The notes below the pieces were generated by a model. The model was not told the origin of the DNA, made no database searches, and saw nothing but the letters and a program-made list of their open reading frames with translations. From Geothrix sp. 21YS21S-4 (GTDB lineage: Bacteria; Acidobacteriota; Holophagae; Holophagales; Holophagaceae), in contig NZ_CP132719.1 in assembly GCF_030845995.1 (NCBI RefSeq), positions 806,001 to 870,000 on the forward strand: a stretch of 64,000 nucleotides of DNA, in the 5' to 3' direction. Position numbers and translations under genes: made by a program. Every line of letters begins with the position of its first letter. Position 1 is the stretch's first letter. Shown one piece after another: positions 33,188 to 41,262 of the stretch.

Positions 33188-34129
33188 CTAACCGATGGCC
33201 TCTTCGGCGGCGGTCCGCCGGAGGAGTTTGGCGCCCAGTTCCGCCACCAGGGTCGCGCTGAGAATCAACCCGCAGCCCGCGAGCTGGGCGGGCGAGAGGT
33301 GTTCGCGAATTCCAGGGACCAGCCCGCTGAGGGCGATGGCGGCGGTCCACACCGGCTCCGTGCTGAACAGGATGGCGCTTTCGGTGGCCCCCAGCCGGGC
33401 CTGCATGGTGCTCTGGATGTAGAAGGCGAGGATGGTGGCCAGCAGGCTCATGAAGGCCAGCGCGATCCAGGTTCCGCCTTTGGCGAGGGCCGCGCCCGCG
33501 CCGTGGAATCCGTGGGGGGAGGGCAGCGCCAGGGTGATCAGCAGGGAGATGCCCGCGGTGACCGCCACCTGCATGAAGGCCAGGACCCAGCCTTCGGAGC
33601 GCCGGGAGAAGTGGGCGGTCATCACGATGTGGAACCCGCAGAGGATGGCCGCAAGGAAGGTCTCCGAATCCCCCCGGTTCCAGCCGCCCCAGCCGGTGCC
33701 CGGCTCCCGCACGAGCAGCAGCAGCCCGGCGAGGGCCACCAGCGCCCCCAGGCCGTGGGAAAGGCGCAGCCGGTCCCCCGCCAGCAGGGCCACCGCCGGC
33801 GTGAAGATCACGTACAGCCCCGTGATGAACCCGGATTTGGAGGTGGTGGTGAATCGCAGGCCGTCGGTCTGCAGCCAGAACAGGGTGGCCAGGACGAGGC
33901 CCAGCCACAGGCCGTCCAGGATGGCCCGGCGGCGGAGGGGCACCCGGAAGGCGAGCAGGAGTAGGCCCAGGCCCACGGTGCCCAGGGTGAATCGCAGGGC
34001 CAGGATGGCGCCCACCGAAAGACCCGCCTGAAGGCAGTACTTGGTGGCCGGGAAGCCCCCGCCCCACACCGCCGCAATGGCGCCGAGGGAAACGGCGGCG
34101 ACCAAATGGGAGCGGCGGGATTCCGGCAT
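33188..34129 (-). CDS. EamA/DMT family transporter
   Basis: A 313-residue protein with ten predicted membrane helices in two homologous halves, the drug/metabolite transporter layout. Typical features are AVWGGGFPATKY at the first helix, ALRFTLGTVGLGLLLL in the second and ATESAILFSTEPVWTA in the second half. Members export amino acids, nucleosides or other small metabolites; the substrate cannot be predicted. It sits between hldD and a DUF1573 protein on the same strand, but gaps of 30 and 68 bases leave open whether it shares their transcript. GGAGGG directly abuts the ATG, so translation may be modest. Confidence 0.9.
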   Translation of the reverse strand: MPESRRSHLVAAVSLGAIAAVWGGGFPATKYCLQAGLSVGAILALRFTLGTVGLGLLLLAFRVPLRRRAILDGLWLGLVLATLFWLQTDGLRFTTTSKSGFITGLYVIFTPAVALLAGDRLRLSHGLGALVALAGLLLLVREPGTGWGGWNRGDSETFLAAILCGFHIVMTAHFSRRSEGWVLAFMQVAVTAGISLLITLALPSPHGFHGAGAALAKGGTWIALAFMSLLATILAFYIQSTMQARLGATESAILFSTEPVWTAAIALSGLVPGIREHLSPAQLAGCGLILSATLVAELGAKLLRRTAAEEAIG

Positions 34130-34197
34130 CCCTCCAGGCTATCGCCCTCGCCCGGAGAACCGGGACGCAAATGGAGCGGAGTCTTGACGGACTGTCG

Positions 34198-35160
34198 TTA
34201 CTTCAACAGCACGGCCACGCGGACCGTCAATTCGGGCTGATCGGGATCGTCCGTGGTGAGGGACAGGAGCTCGCTGTAGCGCCCGGCCTTCAGCGTGGCG
34301 GGAACCACCACGGAGAGTTCGTGGTTCGCGGCGCGGGGCCCCATGCCTTCCACCTTCAGCCCGCTGAGGGAGGACCGGCTGCCCGTCACGCGGAAGGCGT
34401 GATCGTCCATCTGCTTCAGGACCAGCTTCTGCCGCAGTTCCTTCCCCGGCGCATCCTGGAAGACCAGTTCCACGGGTGAGGCCTGGATGGCGGGCTTCAG
34501 CTCCCATTGGATGTTGAGGGGAAGCTGGCCCACGCGGGCATTGGTGAAGCGGACGGTGGCCTGCTCCACGCCGCGCATGCGCCCGGCGGGGACCTTCTTC
34601 CCATCGAAGGCCACTTCCAGGACCACGTCCTTCCCTTCGGTCCGGGGGGTGAAGGTGAGGAAGGGCGCGCCGGGGGCCTTGGCGTCGATCAGCTGCACGG
34701 CCTCGCCGTTGCCACTGGCATAGCGGACCGTGCTGTGGGCCTGGCCCGATTTGGGCGCCTGGTGGAAGTAGACGGATTCCACCGATGGCATGATCTCCTG
34801 CACCACTTCCGCTTCGAGGGTGAGGTGGACCGTGGGGGTCTTGGGGTCGTTGCAGACCACTTCGATGGACTTCCGGACGCCGCCCCGGATGCCCTTGGGA
34901 TCGAACACGGCTTCCAGATCCGTGCTCTCGCCGGGGGCCATGGACCACTTGCCGAGGACCGTGGCGGTGCACCCGCAACTCGGGCGGACCTGGCTGATGC
35001 TGAGGTAGGCGTTGCCGGTGTTGGTCACGCGGTACTTGGCTGCCACCTTGCGGTCCGGCGTGATCCGTCCGAGGGCCACGTGGGTCTTGTCGAAGCTGAT
35101 GGCGGGCGCCTGGGCCACGAGGGAAACCGCAGCGCAGGCGAGGAAGAGACGTCGGACCAT
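34198..35160 (-). CDS. Secreted DUF1573 (Ig-like) domain protein
   Basis: A 320-residue exported protein: signal peptide (MVRRLFLACAAVSLVAQA), then a DUF1573 immunoglobulin-like domain with the hallmark VRPSCGCTATVLGKWSMAPG (about residues 55-80), followed by one or two more beta-sandwich domains with no cysteines. DUF1573 proteins are common in the envelope of Bacteroidota and Acidobacteriota, and their function is unknown. It lies between a transporter and glycosyltransferases, but no functional link is evident. GAGG before the ATG at 35160 supports the start. Confidence 0.85.
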   Translation of the reverse strand: MVRRLFLACAAVSLVAQAPAISFDKTHVALGRITPDRKVAAKYRVTNTGNAYLSISQVRPSCGCTATVLGKWSMAPGESTDLEAVFDPKGIRGGVRKSIEVVCNDPKTPTVHLTLEAEVVQEIMPSVESVYFHQAPKSGQAHSTVRYASGNGEAVQLIDAKAPGAPFLTFTPRTEGKDVVLEVAFDGKKVPAGRMRGVEQATVRFTNARVGQLPLNIQWELKPAIQASPVELVFQDAPGKELRQKLVLKQMDDHAFRVTGSRSSLSGLKVEGMGPRAANHELSVVVPATLKAGRYSELLSLTTDDPDQPELTVRVAVLLK

Positions 35161-35187
35161 GGCGGGACCTCGGAGAGAGGTTCGATT

Positions 35188-36153
35188 CTACCCCGAGATG
35201 AGGGCGCGGAATTCGCTCCAGACCTGATCCGACCCCAGTTCTGCGAGACACGGGTGGCCGGGGACGAAGCAGTCGGGCTTGAAGCAGGGGGCGCAGAGAA
35301 TACCCTCCCGCCGCAGCGCGCGGCTCTTGGGCCCCCAGGGCGTCGAGCCGCCGGGGTCCGTCGCGCCGTACAGGGCGAGGACGGGTGCCCCGCAAGCCGC
35401 GGCCAGGTGGCTGAGGCCCGAGTCGTTCCCCAGCGCCCCGGCGGAGCCCCGCAGCCAGGCAGCGGCCTCCTTGAGGGTCGTCCGCCCGCAGAGATCCAGC
35501 CCTTCGGCACCGGCCACGGCGGCGCAGGTGGCGGCTTCGTCCGGCGAACCCAAGACCGCCACGTCGAAACCCTCCGTGCGGGCCCTCAGCAGCAGCGCGC
35601 GGTAGTGCGCCACGGGCCAGGCCTTGGAGGGCCACGTGGAGCCCGGCATCAGACAGATGTAGGGGCCCGCCGGCCGGTCCACGGCCACCCCGGGATCGAA
35701 ATCCGCGTACGGCATGGGCGGAAGGTCGGGCCAGCGTCGCTTCAGCACCGCGTGGTAGCGGAGGAGGAAGGGGCCGTCCGCTTCCCAGAACGGACCGCTG
35801 TGCGTATTGAAGAACCCCGCCAGGCTCTCGTCCACGCCGATGCGCTCGGGCACCCGTGCCAGCCACGCCGCCAGCGCCGGGCGCAGGGACTTGGGGAAGT
35901 GGATGCTGCGCGCCGCCCGGTGCCGCCGGAGGAGCTTCGCCATGGCCACGGGCCCAGGCTTGCCCTCGTCGGGCACCGCTGCGTCGCAGAACCAGGTGTC
36001 CGCCACCAGCCCCACCGCGGTCTTCGGCCCCCACACCACGAGCGGCCCGGCGTCGATTTCCCGCAGCAGCCGGAGAACGGGGAGCTGCATGGCGGCGTCG
36101 CCCACGAAGCGCGGGAAGCGAACCCACGTGGCACCGTTGGGAATCACAGCCAC
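35188..36153 (-). CDS. Glycosyltransferase family 9 (heptosyltransferase-like)
   Basis: A 321-residue GT-B fold enzyme. The N-terminal FPRFVGDAAMQLPVLRLL is the GT9 start motif (usually R.GD...P), the middle CLMPGSTWPSKAWPVAHY matches the donor-site GS...KxWP block and GNDSGLSHLAAACGAPVLALYG the C-terminal block. GT9 enzymes transfer heptose from ADP-heptose to lipopolysaccharide core. With hldD in the same cluster, heptosyltransferase activity is likely, closest in style to WaaF. The start overlaps the end of the upstream glycosyltransferase by 10 bases. The C-terminus contains a Cys-rich segment (CAPCFKPDCFVPGHPC) seen in some WaaF-like proteins. Confidence 0.9.
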   Translation of the reverse strand: MAVIPNGATWVRFPRFVGDAAMQLPVLRLLREIDAGPLVVWGPKTAVGLVADTWFCDAAVPDEGKPGPVAMAKLLRRHRAARSIHFPKSLRPALAAWLARVPERIGVDESLAGFFNTHSGPFWEADGPFLLRYHAVLKRRWPDLPPMPYADFDPGVAVDRPAGPYICLMPGSTWPSKAWPVAHYRALLLRARTEGFDVAVLGSPDEAATCAAVAGAEGLDLCGRTTLKEAAAWLRGSAGALGNDSGLSHLAAACGAPVLALYGATDPGGSTPWGPKSRALRREGILCAPCFKPDCFVPGHPCLAELGSDQVWSEFRALISG

Positions 36154-37259
36154 GGGGCAATTACCTCGCGGAACTTGGCCGCGGCATCGTAGTCCCGGGT
36201 GAGCGCGGTGCCGAAGGCGTGCGCCCGCGCCCGCTGGGCGTCCCAGGCCGCGGGATCGGCGAGGAGGGGCGCCAGCCGAGCCGCCGCCTCGCGCAACGCG
36301 GAATCCTCCACGGGCTTCCGGTCGTCGGTTTTCCGGAGCAGGAAGCCGCCGTCGCCGTCGCGCAGGATGGAGCCGATGCCCCCCACGGGCGGCGCCAGGA
36401 CGGGGACGCCCCGTTCCAGGGCTTCGATCAGGGCGAGGGGGAAGAAGCCCTCGTTGCGGCTGGTCATCACGTAGAGGTCCAGGGCCGCGAAGGCGTCGCC
36501 CAGATCGGGAAGGGCGCCCAGGCGACGGGTCCGCTCGCGCAAGGGGGAGCCCTCCAGAGCGGCCTGGAGCGCGGCGGCGGTCTTATGTTCTTCGCGCCCG
36601 GCGAACAGCAGGGCGGGAGCGGAGCCCGTCCTCGCCAGGGCTTCGGCGAACCGCAGGACGGCGACCGGATCCTTGCGCCCGTCGATCTGGCCCACGTAGC
36701 CCACCAGGGGGCCGTCCGGAGGAAGGCCGAGGCGCGCGCGGGCGGCGCGGCGGGTTTCAGCGTCCATCGGCTGGGCCTCGGGCCGGGGATAGAGGGGGTG
36801 GATGATGGCGCAGGGCGCAGGACTCAGGTGCTCGCGCACGGCGGCGGTGAAATCGTAGGTGCAGATCCAGCGGTCCACCAGTTCCCGGATTCCCCGGTAC
36901 TTCCGGAGGTGGCGCTCGTAGTGCTCGTGGAGGGTGACCGCGGTGGGGATGCGCCGGCCCAGCCGGGCGAGCCAGGGCAGGGCGCGCTGGACGCCCTTGT
37001 GGTTGCACACGACCAGGGCGTCCGGCCGCGCGCGCAGCAGCCACGCGAACGCTCCGAAGGCCCCGGGGATGTGCCGCACGTCGCCCACGTTGGGGTTCCG
37101 CGTCCGCAGCTCGGCTTCGATGTCCCGCCGTCCCGGTTCCTTCCGGAAGAGCACCGACACCCGGACGGGCAGTCCGCGCAGGGCCGCGACCTGCTCCAGG
37201 AGCACCCGCTCGCCTCCCCCGAAGGACAGCTTCCGGTGGGCGAACACGATGTGCTTCAC
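36144..37259 (-). CDS. Glycosyltransferase family 4
   Basis: A 371-residue GT-B glycosyltransferase. The N-terminal LSFGGGERVLLEQVAAL is the acceptor-side glycine loop; VGYVGQIDGRKDPVAVLRFA and SRNEGFFPLALIEALERGVPVLA are the donor-side blocks including the E-x7-E motif. It would add a sugar from a nucleotide donor to a lipopolysaccharide core or O-unit intermediate. It starts with GTG at 37259, with GGAG five bases ahead. It is the first gene of the minus-strand cluster down to hldD and is divergent from the NtrC-type regulator with 64 bases between them. Donor and acceptor are unknown. Confidence 0.9.
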   Translation of the reverse strand: MKHIVFAHRKLSFGGGERVLLEQVAALRGLPVRVSVLFRKEPGRRDIEAELRTRNPNVGDVRHIPGAFGAFAWLLRARPDALVVCNHKGVQRALPWLARLGRRIPTAVTLHEHYERHLRKYRGIRELVDRWICTYDFTAAVREHLSPAPCAIIHPLYPRPEAQPMDAETRRAARARLGLPPDGPLVGYVGQIDGRKDPVAVLRFAEALARTGSAPALLFAGREEHKTAAALQAALEGSPLRERTRRLGALPDLGDAFAALDLYVMTSRNEGFFPLALIEALERGVPVLAPPVGGIGSILRDGDGGFLLRKTDDRKPVEDSALREAAARLAPLLADPAAWDAQRARAHAFGTALTRDYDAAAKFREVIAPWL

Positions 37260-37323
37260 GGGACTCCAGGAAAGGGTTCAAGATGAGGATAACTGACTCA
37301 ACGCGTCACTTGCCCAGGGTGCC

Positions 37324-38775
37324 ATGTCCCTCACCTCGACCCAACGGATCCTGCTGGTGGAGGACGAACCCGGCCTTCGGGAGGTGCTTACTCTGGCCCT
37401 GGAGGGCGCGGGATTCCGCTGCGAGGCGGTGGCGGGGCTGAAGGACGCGCGGCAGGCGTTGGGAGAAGCGGCCTTCGACGGCGTCCTGTCCGACCTGAAG
37501 CTGAAGGACGGCTCGGGGATCGAACTGCTCGGCTGGATGAAGGAGCAGGCTCTTGAGACGCCGGTGGTGATCATGACCGCCTACGCCACGACGGAGACCA
37601 CCGTCGAAGCCCTGAATCTCGGCGCCGTGGACTTCATCACCAAGCCCTTCCGCCATGAGGACCTCATCGCCACGCTGCAGGGGCTCCTCGCCGCCGCGGG
37701 GCCGGAGGCGCCCCCGCCCCAGGATCTGGGCGAGCTGGTGGGCGTGGGGCCGGTGATGCGCAAGATCAACGCCCTGATCGGGAAGGTCTCCCGCGCCGAC
37801 ACCACGGTCCTGCTCACCGGCGAGAGCGGCACGGGCAAGGAGGTGGTGGCCCGGCTGATCCACCGCTATTCCGACCGGGCCCGGGGTCCCTTCGTGGCCG
37901 TGAACTGCGGAGCCCTTCCGGAAGCGCTGCTGGAGAGCGAGCTGTTCGGGTTCGAGAAGGGGGCCTTCACCGGCGCCAGCGCCACCAAGCGCGGGCTGTT
38001 CGAGGAGGCCGGCGGCGGAATCCTGTTCCTCGATGAGATTGGCGAGATGCCGCCGGCCCTCCAGGTGAAGCTGCTCCGCGTCCTCCAGGAGCGCCGCCTG
38101 CGGCGCTTGGGCGCCACGGACGAGCGCCCCGTGGACGTGCGGGTCATCGCCGCCACCAACCGCGACCTGCGGGCCCGGGCCGAGGCGGGGGCCTTCCGGG
38201 AGGACCTCTACTACCGCCTGAACATCCTCCAGATCGAGATGCCTCCTCTCCGGGAGCGGCTCGAGGATCTGCCTGTCCTCGCCGAGCACTTCCTCCGCCG
38301 CTTCTGCCGGAAGCTGGGGAAGCCCCCCATGCCCCTCCATCCCGAGACCATGGCCGTCCTGGCCGCCCATCGCTTCCCGGGGAACGTCCGGGAGCTGGAG
38401 AACCTGATGGAGCGCTGCGTGGCCCTCAATCCCGGCGGCCCCATCACCCGTGACCTGCTTCCCGAGGGACTGGGCGCCCTTCCAGTGGAGGCGGGGGAGC
38501 GGAGCGCTCCGCTGGGTATTCCGCCGGAGGGATTCGACCTGGAGGCGTGGCTCACCGCTCTGAAGGGGTATTTCCTCCGCCGCGCGCTGGAAGACGTGGG
38601 CGGGGTGAAGACCAAGGCCGGCCGGCGGCTGGGGATGGGCTTCCGGGCCTACCGCTATTGGCTCGCGGAACTGGGGGGCCTCGACGCCCTGCCGGGAGCT
38701 TTCCCGTGGCCCGCCGAGTTCCCGCCGCAGGCGGTGGACGAGGGCGGAGGGACCGAGCCCTCGCGGGATCCGTGA
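37324..38775 (+). CDS. Sigma-54-dependent response regulator (NtrC family)
   Basis: A 483-residue activator: receiver about 1-125 (phospho-acceptor Asp57 in VLSDLKLKDGSG, Lys107 in TKPF), AAA+ domain about 140-370 with Walker A GESGTGKE (166-173), the sigma-54 loop GAFTGA (213-218) and Walker B ILFLDEIGE, then a C-terminal Fis-like helix-turn-helix about 420-455. It should activate sigma-54 promoters when phosphorylated. No histidine kinase gene is adjacent. The next gene is a pseudopilin, which would fit a PilR-like role, but this is inference. The C-terminal 30 residues beyond the helix-turn-helix are Pro/Glu-rich and likely disordered. Confidence 0.93.
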   Translation: MSLTSTQRILLVEDEPGLREVLTLALEGAGFRCEAVAGLKDARQALGEAAFDGVLSDLKLKDGSGIELLGWMKEQALETPVVIMTAYATTETTVEALNLGAVDFITKPFRHEDLIATLQGLLAAAGPEAPPPQDLGELVGVGPVMRKINALIGKVSRADTTVLLTGESGTGKEVVARLIHRYSDRARGPFVAVNCGALPEALLESELFGFEKGAFTGASATKRGLFEEAGGGILFLDEIGEMPPALQVKLLRVLQERRLRRLGATDERPVDVRVIAATNRDLRARAEAGAFREDLYYRLNILQIEMPPLRERLEDLPVLAEHFLRRFCRKLGKPPMPLHPETMAVLAAHRFPGNVRELENLMERCVALNPGGPITRDLLPEGLGALPVEAGERSAPLGIPPEGFDLEAWLTALKGYFLRRALEDVGGVKTKAGRRLGMGFRAYRYWLAELGGLDALPGAFPWPAEFPPQAVDEGGGTEPSRDP

Positions 38776-38809
38776 TGCGCCCGTCGGCGCGTCCCATGCG
38801 CCTCAAACC

Positions 38810-38837
38810 TTGCTTTTCCGGCCATTCCTGGCACACT
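38810..38837 (+). promoter_or_regulatory. Candidate promoter before the pseudopilin gene
   Basis: TTGCTT at 38810-38815 and CACACT at 38832-38837, 16 bases apart, could be a sigma-70 promoter for the pseudopilin gene. The overlapping TGGCAC at 38829 followed by GC at 38843-38844 also recalls a sigma-54 site, but its spacing is one base too long. Confidence 0.3.
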
Positions 38838-38884
38838 GGAACGCTCGGGCGCCCCGCGTCCGGGCCCTTTCTGGGGACCCTCCC

Positions 38885-39373
38885 ATGACCTTCCTGACCG
38901 CCCGCCGCACGACCCGGGGCTTCTCGCTGCTCGAGCTCCTGGTGGCGCTGATGATCATCGCCATCATCAGCACCCTCGGCTTCAAGAAGTACCAGAACTT
39001 CAGCGCCCAGGCCCGCTACGTGAAGGCCCAGGACGACCTCAAGACGGTCGCCGAGGGCCTGGACCAGTACTACCTCAAGCACGCCCGCTACCCGGATTTC
39101 GGCAGCTTCGACGCCATGGTGGACGGCAACTCCCCCCTGGTGAAGGAGAACCTGATCAAGGTCGGGATGAGCCCCCTCGATCCCTTCAAGCAGCCGTACG
39201 AAGGGAAGTCCAGTCGCGGGGTCTATGAGCTGAAGAGCGCCGGGGATCCTGACCGGCAGGACGAATTCGGGCCCATCACCCGCACGCCGAGCCAGGGCCA
39301 GGTGCTCGGCGGATCCGCCGGCGAAGGCACGCCCAAGAGCGAAGCGCCCGCCGCCTCCGGAGCCCCCAAGTGA
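38885..39373 (+). CDS. GspG-like pseudopilin (type II secretion / type IV pilin family)
   Basis: A 162-residue prepilin-like protein. The N-terminal RGFSLLELLVALMIIAII has the prepilin peptidase site (cleavage after Gly, before Phe) with Glu at mature position 5 and a long hydrophobic helix. The body, with QDDLKTVAEGLDQYYLKHARYP and a DPFKQPYEG segment, matches major pseudopilins of the GspG family. The tail (about 125-162) is rich in Gly, Ser, Ala and Pro and likely flexible. It could be assembled by the GspE/PilB ATPase at 14.7 kb; other secretion genes are absent. It overlaps the following YceD gene by 4 bases (GTGA), an odd pairing with a ribosome-linked gene. Confidence 0.88.
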   Translation: MTFLTARRTTRGFSLLELLVALMIIAIISTLGFKKYQNFSAQARYVKAQDDLKTVAEGLDQYYLKHARYPDFGSFDAMVDGNSPLVKENLIKVGMSPLDPFKQPYEGKSSRGVYELKSAGDPDRQDEFGPITRTPSQGQVLGGSAGEGTPKSEAPAASGAPK

Positions 39374-39900
39374 TCGATCTCCACAAGCTGCCCGCCGAGG
39401 GGCTCCGCCTGCAGGGCGCCACGGAATCCCTGGCGCTGGAAGGCGGCGTGTCGCTGACGGACGCGACCTGGAGCGTCTTCGCCCTTCCTTCGAACGGCGA
39501 CGTGTTCCTCGACGTCAAGGGCAAAGCCGTGTGGCAGGGCGCCTGCAGCCGCTGCCTCGCCCCCCTCGACTTGCCTCTTTCAGTAGAAAGTCAGTTCCTG
39601 GGGAGCAAGGACGCGGATCTGGTGGCCCGCGGATCGCACACGCTCGGGTCCCAGGATCTGGACGTGGTGTTCCTCCCGGAGGACGCCCTCGACGAGGCGG
39701 AGCTGGTGCGGGAGCAGTTCGAGCTGCACGCCCCCATGCATCCCCTGTGCGCCGAGGACTGCAAGGGCCTCTGTCCCACCTGCGGCAAGAACTGGAACAA
39801 GGGGCCCTGCCAGTGCCCGTCCGATTCGGGGCGGTCCTCCGTCCTCAACCAGGCCCTCGCGAAGGCCCTGGCGGGAATCAAGCTGGACCCGCAGTCCTGA
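39370..39900 (+). CDS. yceD: YceD/DUF177 family protein
   Basis: A 176-residue protein of the DUF177 family that almost always precedes rpmF. Diagnostic features are the CSRCLAPLDLPL block (about residue 58) and the C-terminal PLCAEDCKGLCPTCGKNWN, a zinc-binding-type cysteine cluster seen in many non-enteric members, followed by CQC. In E. coli the protein is linked to 23S rRNA stability, and the plant homologue binds 23S rRNA. GTG at 39370 overlaps the pseudopilin stop. It precedes rpmF by 44 bases. Confidence 0.93.
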   Translation: MIDLHKLPAEGLRLQGATESLALEGGVSLTDATWSVFALPSNGDVFLDVKGKAVWQGACSRCLAPLDLPLSVESQFLGSKDADLVARGSHTLGSQDLDVVFLPEDALDEAELVREQFELHAPMHPLCAEDCKGLCPTCGKNWNKGPCQCPSDSGRSSVLNQALAKALAGIKLDPQS

Positions 39901-39944
39901 AACCCTTAACCTGGAACTTTGTGTTCTGTCCCTAGGAGCTAGTC

Positions 39945-40130
39945 ATGCCGAATCCCAAGCGCCGCCATTCCAAGGCCCGCCGCGACCGCCGGCGCACGCA
40001 CGATTCGCTGGAAGCCATGAGCGCCAGCACCTGCCCCAACTGCCAGACCCCCAAGCTGCCCCACCGCGTGTGCCCCAGCTGCGGCTTCTACCGCGGCAAG
40101 CAGGCCATCCGCGTCGCCGAGTCGGTCTAA
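39945..40130 (+). CDS. rpmF: 50S ribosomal protein L32
   Basis: A 61-residue basic protein with the L32 N-terminus MPNPKRRHSKARRDRRRTHD and a zinc-ribbon CPNC...CPSC. The GFYRGKQAI tail is characteristic. AGGAGC precedes the start. The yceD-rpmF-plsX order is conserved across bacteria and links ribosome synthesis with lipid synthesis. Confidence 0.98.
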   Translation: MPNPKRRHSKARRDRRRTHDSLEAMSASTCPNCQTPKLPHRVCPSCGFYRGKQAIRVAESV

Positions 40131-40140
40131 GGGCCGGCCG

Positions 40141-41166
40141 GTGGACGGCCATCGCATCGCACTGGACGTCATGGGGGGCGATCACGCGCCCCATGCCACT
40201 TTGCAGGGTGCCCGGGAGGCTCTTGAGGCCTGGCCTGGGCTCTTCCTGTTCCTGGTGGGGGACGAGGCGGTTCTGCGCCCGCAATTGGCGCGGCACGGCT
40301 TCACGCCCGCGCTGATGGCGCGCGCGGAGGTGGTGCACGCCTCCCAGACGGTGGTCATGGAAGACAAGGCCACCAGCATTCTCAAAGAGAAGAAGGAAAG
40401 CTCCATCCGCGTGGCCGCCCAGCTGGTCCGCGAGGGGCGCGCCCACGGCGTCGTCTCCATGGGGCATACGGGCGCCGCGATGGTCGCCTCCAGCCTCGTC
40501 ATCGGGAAGCTCGACGGCGTGGACCGGCCGGCCCTGGCCAGCGTTCTGCCGAACATGACCGGGGAACCCACCGTCCTGCTGGACGTGGGCGCCAACGTGG
40601 ACTGCCGCGCGGAGCACATCGCCCAGTTCGCCGTGATGGGTTCCGTCTACGCCGAGGAAGTCCTGGGGCTGGAACGGCCCCGCGTGGGCATCCTCAGCGT
40701 CGGGGAAGAGGACGGCAAGGGCACGGACGTGACCAAGGACGCCTCCGCCATGCTGCGGCAGATGGAGATCCGGTTCGAAGGCAACGCCGAAGGCCGGGAC
40801 ATCTGGAACGGCAATTTCGACGTCATCGCCTGCGACGGGTTCGTGGGCAACGTCGTGCTGAAATCGAGCGAGGCTCTGGCGGAAGGCATCCTCGCCGGCC
40901 TCCGCGACAGCTTCATGGAAGGCGCGGTCACCAAGCTGGCCGGCCTTCTGGCCAAGCCCGCCATGAAGCGGTTCAAGAAGAAGCTCGACTACGCGGAGTA
41001 CGGCGGCGCGCCGCTGCTGGGCGTCAAGGGCGTGAGCATCATCGGCCACGGCCGCAGCGACGCCAAGGCCGTCCGCAACGCCATCCGCGCCGCCCTCCGA
41101 GCCGCGGAGCACCGCCTCCACGAGCGCATCCAGGAGCGCGTCGCGCTGCTGCTTCCGCAGGACTGA
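40141..41166 (+). CDS. plsX: Phosphate acyltransferase PlsX
   Basis: A 341-residue enzyme that converts acyl-ACP to acyl-phosphate for phospholipid synthesis on the membrane surface. The start IALDVMGGDHAPHATL is the PlsX signature, and VSMGHTGAAMVAS, LLDVGANVDC and IACDGFVGNVVLK are the other family blocks. GTG at 40141 comes 10 bases after the rpmF stop, with AAGGG as ribosome site. In the canonical order fabH comes next; here a long inverted repeat and then fabD follow instead. Confidence 0.96.
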   Translation: MDGHRIALDVMGGDHAPHATLQGAREALEAWPGLFLFLVGDEAVLRPQLARHGFTPALMARAEVVHASQTVVMEDKATSILKEKKESSIRVAAQLVREGRAHGVVSMGHTGAAMVASSLVIGKLDGVDRPALASVLPNMTGEPTVLLDVGANVDCRAEHIAQFAVMGSVYAEEVLGLERPRVGILSVGEEDGKGTDVTKDASAMLRQMEIRFEGNAEGRDIWNGNFDVIACDGFVGNVVLKSSEALAEGILAGLRDSFMEGAVTKLAGLLAKPAMKRFKKKLDYAEYGGAPLLGVKGVSIIGHGRSDAKAVRNAIRAALRAAEHRLHERIQERVALLLPQD

Positions 41167-41176
41167 ATCCTTCCCG

Positions 41177-41241
41177 CCGCGGATGAACGCAGATGGACAC
41201 GGATGGGTTTTTCATCCGCGTTCATCCGTGTTTATCTGTGG
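41177..41241 (+). repeat. Long imperfect inverted repeat (REP-like element) between plsX and fabD
   Basis: Two 29-base arms, 41177-41205 and 41213-41241, face each other across a seven-base T-rich loop. The arms differ from perfect complementarity at seven places, all transitions; five become G-U pairs in RNA. Each arm is itself built from a repeated GGATG-Ax-ACxC unit, so shorter alternative stems are possible. This word (GGATGAACGC with variants) recurs in intergenic repeats of many unrelated bacteria; I recognise the pattern but not a function. It ends 21 bases before fabD, so it could terminate plsX messages or affect fabD expression. Confidence 0.85.
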
Positions 41242-41262
41242 CTGATTGTTGCGGGGGTCGAG

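Noticed and set aside
38829-38845. Sigma-54-like site (TGGCAC...GC) downstream of the NtrC-type gene
   Set aside because: The spacing between GG and GC is 11 rather than 10 bases. Tempting because of the neighbouring activator, but not adequate as a called site.
41203-41262. Upstream in-frame start for fabD within the inverted repeat
   Set aside because: It would translate the repeat arm into residues not found in FabD proteins, and the ATG at 41263 starts exactly at the conserved N-terminus.
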